Source: Solirubrobacterales bacterium
GTDB lineage: Bacteria; Actinomycetota; Thermoleophilia; Solirubrobacterales; Solirubrobacteraceae
Assembly: GCA_025963965.1 (NCBI GenBank)
Contig: JAOPZS010000008.1
Coordinates: 1 to 48,998, forward strand
DNA: 48,998 bases
Direction of reading: 5' to 3'
Below are positions 25,234 through 33,018 of this stretch, in pieces. The position numbers and the translations under genes were made by a program. The notes beneath the pieces are model-generated. The model had not been told where the DNA came from. It was given only the letters and a program-made list of their open reading frames with translations, and made no database searches. The number at the start of each line of letters is the position of its first letter. Position 1 is the first letter of the stretch.

Positions 25234-26348
25234 TGCAGAGCGACGTGATCCTCGTGATCGTGATCGCCACGGCGATCGCTTTCGACTTCACGAACGGGTT
25301 CCACGACACTGCCAACGTGGTCGCCACGTCGATCTCGACGAGGGCGCTCCCGCCGCGCGTCGCGGTCGCGATGGCCTCGTTGCTTAATTTCATCGGCGCC
25401 TTCGTCTCGCTGAAGGTCGCGGACACGGTCGGCAAGGGGTTCGTCGAGACATCTCAAGTCACCACGACGATCGTGTTCGCGGGACTTATCGGGGCGATCG
25501 CGTGGAACCTCGCGACCTGGTACTTCGGGCTACCGTCGAGCTCGTCGCACGCGCTCATCGGTGGTCTGGTCGGCTCGATGCTCGTCGCTCACGGGTTCGG
25601 CGCGATCGACGGCAACGGCCTGCTCGGCAAGCTGATCGTGCCGGCCATCCTGTCGCCGATCCTTGCCTTCCTGGCGGCAGCGGCGGCGATCACGATCGCC
25701 TACCGGATCGTCGGCCGGCTCCGCCCCGGCCCGGTTGCGCGCTCGTTCCGCCTCGGGGAGGTGATCTCGGGCGGCCTGCTGGCGCTCTCCCACGGCACGA
25801 ACGACGCGCAGAAGACGATGGGCGTGATGACGCTCGCGCTCGTCGCCCACGGGTCGCTGTCCGCCAAGAACTTTCATGTCCCGCTGTGGGTCGTGCTGAG
25901 TGCGGCGTCGGCGATCTCGCTCGGCACTTTCAGCGGCGGCTGGCGGATCATCCGCACCATGGGCTCCCGGATCATCAAGATGGACCCGGCGCAGGGATTC
26001 GCCGCTCAGGGCGCCGGAGCCGCGGTCATCCTGGCCGCCTCGGGGGCCGGCTATCCACTGTCGACGACACACGTGATCTCGGGCGGGATCATGGGCGCCG
26101 GGGCGGCAAAGCGCCTGTCAGCCGTGCGCTGGGGCGTGGCCGGGAACATCGCCCTCGCATGGGTGCTGACGCTTCCGGCAGCAGCCGCCGTGGGCGCGCT
26201 CGCCTACGGCGTGTCCCGGATCTTCGGCAGCGGGGCACTGGGGCCGCTGCTCATCTCGATCAGCCTGCTCTCGCTGCTCGCCGCTCTGTTCGGACGCAGG
26301 GTTCGAGCGACCCGCTCGCCGGTGGCACCGGCACCATCGGCCTCATGA
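25233..26348 (+). CDS. PiT family inorganic phosphate transporter
   Basis: A 371-residue membrane protein with the two inverted PiT signatures: FDFTNGFHDTANVVATSIST near the N-terminus and LSHGTNDAQKTMGVM in the middle. About ten membrane helices. PiT proteins carry metal-phosphate with protons at low affinity, which complements the Pst ABC system encoded just downstream. The ATG at 25233 shares its first base with the last base of the DUF47 stop codon; longer in-frame starts lie inside that gene and are not credible. Confidence 0.93.
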   Translation: MQSDVILVIVIATAIAFDFTNGFHDTANVVATSISTRALPPRVAVAMASLLNFIGAFVSLKVADTVGKGFVETSQVTTTIVFAGLIGAIAWNLATWYFGLPSSSSHALIGGLVGSMLVAHGFGAIDGNGLLGKLIVPAILSPILAFLAAAAAITIAYRIVGRLRPGPVARSFRLGEVISGGLLALSHGTNDAQKTMGVMTLALVAHGSLSAKNFHVPLWVVLSAASAISLGTFSGGWRIIRTMGSRIIKMDPAQGFAAQGAGAAVILAASGAGYPLSTTHVISGGIMGAGAAKRLSAVRWGVAGNIALAWVLTLPAAAAVGALAYGVSRIFGSGALGPLLISISLLSLLAALFGRRVRATRSPVAPAPSAS

Positions 26349-26581
26349 TCGCGGCGATCGTCGAAGTCGGCAAGCTGCTGGGAGTGGTCCGCGACGCCAT
26401 CGTGGCGACCCTGGGCCTCACCACCCTCTTCTCGTTGGCGATCCTCGGTTTCGCGCGAGCATCCGAGCGACGCGGAAGCGGGACGAACGCGGTGTTCGGC
26501 TACGCCGCGATCGCGTCGATCTGCCTGTTGTGCTGCCTGGCGGCGGTCATCTACGGAGTCGCGATCCTCGCCAGCAAGTAG
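26345..26581 (+). CDS. Small two-helix membrane protein of unknown function
   Basis: A 78-residue protein coupled to PiT by an ATGA overlap. It has two hydrophobic segments (about residues 18-38 and 52-75) around a short basic loop ERRGSGTN, so both ends probably face the same side. A Cys pair appears in SICLLCCLAAV. I recognise no family. Overlap and co-direction with DUF47-PiT suggest a third component of that carrier. Confidence 0.65.
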   Translation: MIAAIVEVGKLLGVVRDAIVATLGLTTLFSLAILGFARASERRGSGTNAVFGYAAIASICLLCCLAAVIYGVAILASK

Positions 26582-26620
26582 AGCGCCCTCCGCCGCGTAT
26601 CAGCGGGAAGCACCAACGGC

Positions 26621-26642
26621 ATTCACAAGAACTTCACAACGT
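26621..26642 (+). promoter_or_regulatory. PHO-box-like direct repeat upstream of pstS
   Basis: Two TTCACAA heptamers (26622-26628 and 26633-26639) are spaced by exactly 11 bases, the period of PhoB/PhoP half-sites in direct repeat. It lies about 120 bases before the pstS start in the only sizeable spacer upstream of the pst genes. It is the expected place for activation under phosphate limitation, possibly by the response regulator at 31633. Confidence 0.6.
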
Positions 26643-26760
26643 CGTGGCTCCAGGTGACCAGACTGGGCCCAGCCTCGAGCGGCAGACGGTTCCCGCCGGC
26701 CGCCCGTGTACGCGCGGAGTCCCGACAGTTCCGCCAACTACGACTCAGTCAGGAGCCTCA

Positions 26761-27906
26761 GTGATCAAGACCAGGACGGGCGCGCTTGCCATCTCTGCGC
26801 TGATCGGCTTGAACCTCGCCGCGTGCGGTAGCTCGAAGTCCTCGAGCGCCAGCACTCCGTCGAGCGCCACCTCCGCCGGAGCTGCCGCCACCTCGAAGAC
26901 GGCCACGACGCCTCCGAGCGGCTCGGGAACCATCTCGGGTGCCGGCTCGACATTCGCGGCTCCCGTCTATGAACAGTGGGCCTCCTCCCAGTCGAGCTTG
27001 ACCGTCAACTACCAAGCCGTCGGCTCGGGCGCCGGCATCACGGCGCTCGCCGGGAAGGTCGTCGACTTCGGAGCGAGCGACCCACCGCTGAAGGAAGAAG
27101 AAGAAAAGGAAATCGCCAAGAACGGCAGCCCGGCGGTGCAGATCCCGATGTTCCTGGGAGCCATCACCGTCTCGTACAACCTGCCCGGAGTCGCGAGCGG
27201 CATCAGGCTCGATGGCAAAGCGCTCGGCGACATCTTCATCGGCAAAGTCAAGACGTGGAACGACGCCGAGATCAAGGCGGCGAACCCCGGCATCAAACTG
27301 CCGAGCACGCCGATCACGGTCGTGCACCGCTCGGACTCCTCCGGCACGACCGCCGGCTTCACCGGCTTCCTCGCGGCCGTCGACCCTGAATTCAAGAGCA
27401 AGGTCGGGGAAGGCAAGGAAGTGCCATGGCCGACCGGCACCGGCGCGAAGGGCAACGCCGGCGTGGCGGGCGCGGTCAAGCAGACAGAAGGCGCGGTCGG
27501 TTATGTCGAGCAGGCATACGCCCTGCAGAACGGCTTCACGTACGCCTCGATCATGAACAAAGCGGGCCACTGGGTGCTGCCGACGCTGCAGTCGACGAGC
27601 GCTGCCGGCGAAGGTGTGAAGATCCCGGCGAACCTGGGCCTGAAGGTCATCAACTCGCCATCGCCCTCCGCGTATCCGATCACCTCCCAGACATTCATCG
27701 TCGTCAACAAGGACCTCTGCAAGGCAGGTACGCCGGGCGGCGCGGAAGCGGCCAAGGGTGTCGCGAGGTTCATCGGCTATGGCCTCGGCGAAGGTCAGAA
27801 GATCCTCGCGCAGGCCGACTACGCCGCGCTCCCCGGGCCGATCCTGGCCCGGTCCAAGGCGGCGCTGTCGTCCCTGCAGTGCAACGGGTCGCCCCTGGGC
27901 GGCTGA
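26761..27906 (+). CDS. pstS: Phosphate-binding lipoprotein PstS
   Basis: A 381-residue periplasmic-type binding lipoprotein that delivers phosphate to PstCA. The signal peptide ends in the lipobox LAAC (Cys at about residue 22), followed by a Ser/Thr/Ala linker. Phosphate-ligand motifs are GAGSTFAAPVYEQW, VDFGASDPPL and HRSDSSGTTAGFTGFL. The GTG start at 26761 has AGGAG five bases upstream. Glu is mostly GAA, unlike the permease genes that follow. It is separated from pstC by 39 bases, and a strong hairpin overlaps the start of pstC, which would favour surplus PstS. Confidence 0.95.
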   Translation: MIKTRTGALAISALIGLNLAACGSSKSSSASTPSSATSAGAAATSKTATTPPSGSGTISGAGSTFAAPVYEQWASSQSSLTVNYQAVGSGAGITALAGKVVDFGASDPPLKEEEEKEIAKNGSPAVQIPMFLGAITVSYNLPGVASGIRLDGKALGDIFIGKVKTWNDAEIKAANPGIKLPSTPITVVHRSDSSGTTAGFTGFLAAVDPEFKSKVGEGKEVPWPTGTGAKGNAGVAGAVKQTEGAVGYVEQAYALQNGFTYASIMNKAGHWVLPTLQSTSAAGEGVKIPANLGLKVINSPSPSAYPITSQTFIVVNKDLCKAGTPGGAEAAKGVARFIGYGLGEGQKILAQADYAALPGPILARSKAALSSLQCNGSPLGG

Positions 27907-27945
27907 GGCGTGACGGCCACGATGCGGACTGAATAGAAGACGTCC

Positions 27946-28977
27946 ATGGAGGCCGCATCCGTACCCGGCGGCGACCGCGCACTGCTTGTGCGGTCGCCGC
28001 TGGCACGTCTTCCTGATCGCGCCCTGAAGTACGGCCTGACCGGGCTGGCCGCGCTGATCCTGGCGCTGATCGTCTACTTCTTCGTGCGTCTCGTCGGACA
28101 GGCGCAGCCGGCCTTCGCCCACAGCGGCGTGATCGGCTTCGCGTTCGACAACAACTGGAACCCGAGCGCCGGGCGCTTCGGCGCGCTGCCGCTCATCGTC
28201 GGCACGCTGATCACCTCAGCGCTGGCGCTGATCATCGGCGTCCCGGTTGCGGTTGCGGCCGCGCTCTATACGACCGAGCTGTGCCCGAGCCGCCTGCGGA
28301 CGCCGCTGACGGTGCTCGTCGAGCTGCTCGCCGCGGTACCGTCGGTCGTCTACGGCCTGTGGGGAATCTTCTTCCTCGCACCGAAGCTCAGGGGCCCGGA
28401 GCAGTGGGTCGCGGACCGCCTCTCGTTCATCCCGTTCTTCGGCGGCGGCATCGTGACGATCCCCAACTGCTTCATCACCGGCCTGGTGCTCGCGATCATG
28501 ATCCTGCCGATCGTCAGCGCGATCAGCCGCGAGGTGATGTCAACCGTCCCAGCCGATCAGAAGGAGGCGGCGCTCGGACTCGGCGCCACCCGCTGGGAGA
28601 TGATCCGCATCGCGGTGCTGCCGTACTGCCGCTCGGGCATCGTCGGCGGAGCGATGCTCGGGCTTGGCCGCGCGATCGGCGAGACGATCGCCGTGACGAT
28701 CCTGATCGGCAACTCGCCGAAACTCGTCGAACACCTCTTCGGCCAGAGCTACTCATTGGCGGCCGTGATTGCGAACGAGTTCGGCGAGGCGACCGGCACT
28801 CACCGCTCGGCCCTGTTCGCAGCCGGCCTGGTGCTGTTCGTGCTCACCCTCCTCGTCAACGGCGTCGCGCGGTTCTTCGTGATCCGCGCCGGGCGGGCCG
28901 CTGGTCCACGGCGCGCCGAGGAGCACAGCTCGGGCGGCGGCGCGATCCTCGCCGCGGACACGGTGGCCGGCGCGTGA
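27946..28977 (+). CDS. pstC: Phosphate ABC transporter permease PstC
   Basis: A 343-residue permease with six main membrane helices and a periplasmic loop after the first (residues about 60-85). The coupling EAA loop is [39 protein letters not shown] is typical of PstC. The ATG at 27946 is weakly supported by a ribosome binding site; a GTG at 27988 would place the start inside the hairpin. It ends with a GTGA overlap with pstA. Confidence 0.93.
   Translation: MEAASVPGGDRALLVRSPLARLPDRALKYGLTGLAALILALIVYFFVRLVGQAQPAFAHSGVIGFAFDNNWNPSAGRFGALPLIVGTLITSALALIIGVPVAVAAALYTTELCPSRLRTPLTVLVELLAAVPSVVYGLWGIFFLAPKLRGPEQWVADRLSFIPFFGGGIVTIPNCFITGLVLAIMILPIVSAISREVMSTVPADQKEAALGLGATRWEMIRIAVLPYCRSGIVGGAMLGLGRAIGETIAVTILIGNSPKLVEHLFGQSYSLAAVIANEFGEATGTHRSALFAAGLVLFVLTLLVNGVARFFVIRAGRAAGPRRAEEHSSGGGAILAADTVAGA
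27968..28000 (+). other. 14-bp perfect hairpin at the pstS/pstC junction
   Basis: The left arm GCGGCGACCGCGCA pairs with the right arm TGTGCGGTCGCCGC around the five-base loop CTGCT (14 pairs, one of them G-U). No T-run follows, so it is not a classical terminator. It covers codons 8-18 of pstC as annotated. It could stop 3' exonucleases behind pstS or lower pstC translation. Confidence 0.6.
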
Positions 28978-29870
28978 GCACCCCTCCCCCCAGGCCGGCG
29001 CTGCTCGAGCGGCTCACGGTGAGCCCGAGCCGGCGACGACGGGATCGCCTGGCGCGTGGGACGATCGCCGCGGGCACGGCGATCGCGCTGATCCCGCTGG
29101 TGCTGATCGTCTACTACCTGCTCAAGAAGGGCCTCGGCTCCTGGAGCACCGACTTCTTCACGACGGACCCGACCGGCAACACGTTCTTCAAAACGTCGAG
29201 CATCGGAGGCATCAAGAGCGCGATCCTGGGCACGATCGAGATGGTCGCGCTCGCCTCGGCGATCTCGATCCCGCTCGGCATCGGCGTTGCCGTGTGGCTC
29301 GTCGAGTACGGGCGCACCACCCGCTTCGCCCAGGCAGTGCGGTTCTTCGTGGACGTGCTGACGGGGGTGCCGTCGATCCTCTTCGGCCTATTCGTGTTCA
29401 TCGTCCTCGTGATCGGCACGGGCTCGACCTACGCGGGATACAAGGGCTCGATCGCCCTGTCGCTGCTGATGCTGCCCGTCGTGATCCGCTCGGCCGAGGT
29501 GATCCTGCTGCTGGTTCCCGCCGGCGTGCGCGAATCGGCGCTCGCGCTCGGTGCCCCTCGCTGGCGGGTGATCTTCAGGATCGTGCTGCCGACCGCGCTC
29601 CCCGGGATGATCACGGGCGTGCTGCTGGCGGTGGCGCGCGCTGCCGGCGAGACCGCGCCGCTGCTGTTCACGGCCGCCTCGACCCACAAGACGACCACCG
29701 ACCTCGGCGCGTTCATGAACTCGCTCCCGGTGCAGATCTACAGCGATGTGACCTCCCCGACCGCGTCGGTCGTCAACCGCGCCTGGGGGGCGGCACTGAC
29801 GCTGGTCGGCCTGATCCTGCTGCTGAATCTGCTCGCTCGACTAGTCTCGCGAAGGAGCCGCCTGGCATGA
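28974..29870 (+). CDS. pstA: Phosphate ABC transporter permease PstA
   Basis: A 298-residue permease partner of PstC. The EAA loop reads [46 protein letters not shown] and [21 protein letters not shown] are PstA-like. The GTG at 28974 overlaps the pstC stop (GTGA), and its end overlaps pstB (ATGA), so translation of pstC-A-B is coupled. About six membrane helices. Confidence 0.94.
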   Translation: MSTPPPRPALLERLTVSPSRRRRDRLARGTIAAGTAIALIPLVLIVYYLLKKGLGSWSTDFFTTDPTGNTFFKTSSIGGIKSAILGTIEMVALASAISIPLGIGVAVWLVEYGRTTRFAQAVRFFVDVLTGVPSILFGLFVFIVLVIGTGSTYAGYKGSIALSLLMLPVVIRSAEVILLLVPAGVRESALALGAPRWRVIFRIVLPTALPGMITGVLLAVARAAGETAPLLFTAASTHKTTTDLGAFMNSLPVQIYSDVTSPTASVVNRAWGAALTLVGLILLLNLLARLVSRRSRLA

Positions 29871-30769
29871 CATTGTCCCGACCGACCCGGCAGGTGACCG
29901 AAGTGGATCCAGACAGCCCGTCCAGCAACCGCGCCGAGATACAGGACGACATGGCGCGCTCCGGGCCGATCGTCGCAACGGAGCGCCGCGAGGAACAGGC
30001 TCCCGCCCCAGCCCAGAAGGGCGTGGCCGTCCAGCTCGAGGGCCTGCGCGCCTTCTACGGCAAGGCCGAGCAGGTCAGGGGCATCGACCTCGATTTCCGC
30101 GCCAACGAGGTCACGGCGATCATCGGCCCCTCCGGCTGCGGCAAGTCGACGATGATCCGGTGCATCAACCGCATGCACGAGGAGATTCCCGGTGCGCACG
30201 CCGAGGGCCGGGTGATGCTCGACGAGGTCGACGTCTACGACCCGTCGATCGACGTCGTGGCGGTGCGCCGCGCGATCGGGATGGTCTTCCAGAAGCCCAA
30301 TCCATTCCCGACGATGTCGATCTTCGACAACGTCGCGGCAGGCCTGCGCCTGACCGCCCGCCGCGGCCACCTGCAGGCGAAGGTCGAGCGCGCGCTGCGC
30401 GGCGCCGGCCTCTGGGAGGAGGTCGCTGACCGCCTGTCCGAGCCGGGAGCCGGCCTGTCCGGCGGGCAGCAGCAGCGGCTGTGAATCGCCCGCTCACTGG
30501 CCGTCGAACCGGAGGAGATCCTGATTGACGAGCCCTGCTCGGCGCTCGACCCGATCGCCACGCTGAAGATCGAGGAGCTGATCGACGAGCTCAAGCAGCG
30601 TGTGACGATCGTGATCGTCACACACAACATGCAGCAGGCGGCGCGTGTCGCAGACCGCACGGCGTTCATGCTCGACGGCAGGCTCGTCGAGGTCGGCCCG
30701 ACCCGGGAGATCTTCACGAACCCCCACGAGTCCCGGACCGAGGAATATGTCACCGGCAAGTTCGGCTGA
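29867..30769 (+). CDS. pstB: Phosphate ABC transporter ATPase PstB, with one in-frame UGA at the conserved Cys codon
   Basis: ATPase of the Pst importer, 301 codons if the UGA at codon 206 is read. ATG 29867 overlaps the pstA stop (ATGA), with AAGGAG upstream. Walker [10 protein letters not shown] is at residues 87-95, followed by the Q-loop [10 protein letters not shown] and the signature LSGGQQQRL at 197-205. Then comes TGA where PstB normally has Cys, then in frame [23 protein letters not shown] (Walker B), [13 protein letters not shown] (switch His) and EYVTGKFG at the normal C-terminus. The 94 codons after the TGA contain no other lesion and overlap the phoU start by 23 bases. If the UGA stops translation, the product lacks Walker B and cannot hydrolyse ATP. 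An N-terminal extension of about 50 polar residues is also unusual. Confidence 0.85.
30482..30484 (+). other. In-frame UGA codon within pstB (possible recoding site or recent nonsense change)
   Basis: The codon replaces the Cys after the ABC signature. The exporter gene at 6725-8512 has CAGCAGCAGCGGCTGTG followed by C at the same place (Cys codon TGC); here the same 17 bases are followed by A (TGA). One C-to-A change therefore explains it. Selenocysteine insertion would need a downstream SECIS and SelB elsewhere in the genome. Confidence 0.9.
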
Positions 30770-31523
30770 CGAGAGCGCCGGCGGCGCGCAAGGGGTGCCG
30801 CTCGAGACGGCACGCGTCGCGACGGGAGCGCCACCCGGCGGCCGGGCGCACTTCCAGGGGCAGCTGCGCACGCTCGAGAGCCACGCGCTCGCCGGCCTGG
30901 ACCTGATCGTCGAGCAGCTCGACCGCGTGCTCGAGGCGCTCAGCCACCAGGACGTCGAGCTCGCGCAGATGGTGATCGCCGACGACGACAGGGTGGACGG
31001 GCGCTACCTGGAGGTGCACCAGGGAATCCTCTCGCTGCTGGCGCTGCAGGCGCCCGTGGCGGGCGACCTGCGTCTGGTCGCAGCGCTGCTTCACACGATC
31101 AAGCACATCGTGCGCATGGGCGTCCAGTGCGTGAACATCGCCAAGATGATCCCGCTCTCCGGTAGTGAGCCGCCGGTCCACAACGAGATGCTCAGCGCGC
31201 TCGCGAAGATGGGCGCGTTCGCCCGCTCTGAGGTCGTGCAATGCAAGGCGGCTTTCGCCAACCGGGACGTGGAGCTCGCCGAGGACCTGGTCCGGCAGGA
31301 CCGTGAAATCAACCGTCTGAACCGCGACATCTTCCGCACTGCGATCGAAATCGGCGACGATCCGGATACGCGCGAGTGGGCCATGCACATGACCCTCGTG
31401 GCCCGCGCGCTCGAGCGCATCGGCGACAACGCCGTCGACATCGGTGAGCAGGTCGCTTTCGTCGTGACGGGCCTGTTCCGGGAGTTCTCGGACTCCTCTC
31501 GCCCGCTCGGCCCGAGCCAGTAG
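30747..31523 (+). CDS. phoU: Phosphate transport regulator PhoU
   Basis: A 258-residue, all-helical protein with two PhoU repeats (about residues 35-125 and 140-230). Metal-binding patterns are seen in [14 protein letters not shown] and [36 protein letters not shown] is the typical C-terminal block. PhoU restrains Pst and the sensor kinase when phosphate is sufficient. Its ATG lies inside the last codons of full-length pstB (23-base overlap), which argues that the pstB 3' end has been kept as a coding region. Confidence 0.92.
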   Translation: MSPASSADESAGGAQGVPLETARVATGAPPGGRAHFQGQLRTLESHALAGLDLIVEQLDRVLEALSHQDVELAQMVIADDDRVDGRYLEVHQGILSLLALQAPVAGDLRLVAALLHTIKHIVRMGVQCVNIAKMIPLSGSEPPVHNEMLSALAKMGAFARSEVVQCKAAFANRDVELAEDLVRQDREINRLNRDIFRTAIEIGDDPDTREWAMHMTLVARALERIGDNAVDIGEQVAFVVTGLFREFSDSSRPLGPSQ

Positions 31524-31619
31524 TCGCGGGATCCGGACGAACTTCCGCAAATAGCGTTTGCCGGCGTAAAGATCCTGTGACGCAAGGGCCGACGGTGGCT
31601 CGGGCGCCGCCCCATCGCC

Positions 31620-31625
31620 TACACT
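31620..31625 (+). promoter_or_regulatory. Candidate -10 element for a leaderless response-regulator mRNA
   Basis: TACACT lies seven bases before the ATG at 31633 without a ribosome binding site between. The spacer from phoU is 109 bases, so a separate promoter is plausible. The -35 is not clear. Confidence 0.35.
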
Positions 31626-31632
31626 CGCCGTG

Positions 31633-32520
31633 ATGACGGCAAGCGTTCGTGCCGACGAGCGAAACCCCGCCAGACCCGCACCACCGATCGTTCCTGACGA
31701 CTCTTCCTTGGGAACGCTGCGCATCGCGGTGATCGATGGCGACAGCGGCTTCATCCAGGTGCTGAGCAACCGCCTCGATGGGCTCGGCTCCGAGCACCGC
31801 GTGCTCGCCCGCCCGGTCCCCCCCGACGTGGTCGCCTCGATGCGCCTCAGCGCGCTCGTCGTTGATCTGGGGTTGCTCGGCCCGGAAGCGTGGAGCTGGC
31901 TCGAGCGCCTGCACCAGACGCTGCCGGAGCTCGGCATCGTCGTCTGCACCGGTCCGTCGACCGTCGCCCAGCGCGTGCGCGGGCTGCGCCTCGGGGCCGA
32001 CGACTGGATCACCAAGCCGTGCCACCCGGAGGAGGTCATCGCACGGGTGCAGAGCGTCGTGCGCCGTCGCCGCTACAGCAGCGCGCGTGCCGAGACGGCA
32101 CAGGTCACCGCCGGTGAGGTCGAGATCCGCGCGGACCGCTTCCAGGCGTTCGTGGGCGAGCTCAGCATCGATCTGACGCGCCGCGAGTTCGAGCTGATCG
32201 AGCTGCTCGCCGCTGCGGAGGGCCGGGTGCTGGAGCGCGAGGAGATCTATTCGCGGCTGTGGGGCTACACGATGGTCCGCGGCGACCGCTCGGTCGACGT
32301 GTTCGTACGCAAGCTTCGCCAGAAGCTCGAGAGGGCCTCGCCGGGCTGGCGCTACATCCATACCCACTTCGGGATCGGCTACCGCTTCGCGGCCGAGTCC
32401 CTGGAGGTCGTCGACCCCGGCGACGTGCCGTCCTCAGTCCCGGCCGACTGGGACGCCGGCGACCAGGGCGAGCTCGCGGGGTCGCATGAGGACGGCAAGC
32501 TCGGCGCCCGGGCCGTCTAG
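31633..32520 (+). CDS. OmpR/PhoB-family response regulator
   Basis: A 295-residue two-domain regulator. The receiver domain has the acidic pocket VIDGD (residues 34-37; the usual adjacent acidic pair is split), phospho-acceptor Asp78 in LVVDLGLLG, Thr106 and Lys128 in TKPCHPEE. The C-terminal winged helix has DLTRREFELIELLAAAEGRVLEREEIYSRLWG and RSVDVFVRKLRQKLE. About 45 acidic/polar residues extend past the DNA-binding domain. No sensor kinase is encoded nearby. A role in the phosphate response is inferred from place. Its last 87 bases overlap the convergent sixA gene. Confidence 0.88.
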   Translation: MTASVRADERNPARPAPPIVPDDSSLGTLRIAVIDGDSGFIQVLSNRLDGLGSEHRVLARPVPPDVVASMRLSALVVDLGLLGPEAWSWLERLHQTLPELGIVVCTGPSTVAQRVRGLRLGADDWITKPCHPEEVIARVQSVVRRRRYSSARAETAQVTAGEVEIRADRFQAFVGELSIDLTRREFELIELLAAAEGRVLEREEIYSRLWGYTMVRGDRSVDVFVRKLRQKLERASPGWRYIHTHFGIGYRFAAESLEVVDPGDVPSSVPADWDAGDQGELAGSHEDGKLGARAV

Positions 32521-32934
32521 ACGCAGCGCAGCAAGGCCGCCCTTCTTCAGATCGACGCGGCCGCCTGCCAGGGCGCCCACCACCATCGAGAGGTCCGGCT
32601 CGTGCCCGATCAGCAGGACCCGCGCTTCGGCGCCGAGGCCGGACAGCACATCGAGAGCCTGCGAGGCGTCGAAGCCGCCGGTGAGTGGCGGGTACTCACG
32701 CATGACCTCCCGCTGGGACTCATCCCAGGATTCCGCCGCCAGCTCGGCCGTCTGCGCGGCCCGCACCTTCGGGCTGTACAGGACCGCGTCGAACTGGACG
32801 CCCAGCCGGGCGATCGCGATACCGGCCGCACGGGCCTGCTGCTCGCCGCGCTCGGTCAGCCGCCGCGCCGAATCCTCCCGGCTTCCATGCGGCTCGGCCT
32901 CCGCGTGTCTGAGTAGCCAGAGCTGACGCGCCAT
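32434..32934 (-). CDS. sixA: SixA-type phosphohistidine phosphatase
   Basis: A 166-residue histidine phosphatase. The RHG-type motif LLRHAEAEP puts the catalytic His at residue 10; LYSPKVRAAQTAEL supplies the second Arg and IGHEPDLS the second His. SixA enzymes dephosphorylate phosphohistidine domains. It lies between the response regulator and ppk, convergent with the former (87-base overlap) and divergent from the latter. The link to polyphosphate or His-Asp signalling is contextual. Confidence 0.85.
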   Translation of the reverse strand: MARQLWLLRHAEAEPHGSREDSARRLTERGEQQARAAGIAIARLGVQFDAVLYSPKVRAAQTAELAAESWDESQREVMREYPPLTGGFDASQALDVLSGLGAEARVLLIGHEPDLSMVVGALAGGRVDLKKGGLAALRLDGPGAELAVLMRPRELALVAGVPVGRD

Positions 32935-33018
32935 GGGGTCCCTTCAGCCTACTGCGGGAATGGCCCGAAAACGCACTTCCTTCGCGCGCGGGCGCCCACC
33001 GTGTAGCGTGAGAGGCCG

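Noticed and set aside
29867-30769. Frameshift in pstB
   Set aside because: The frame is the same before and after the TGA; only a single codon differs from the family pattern.
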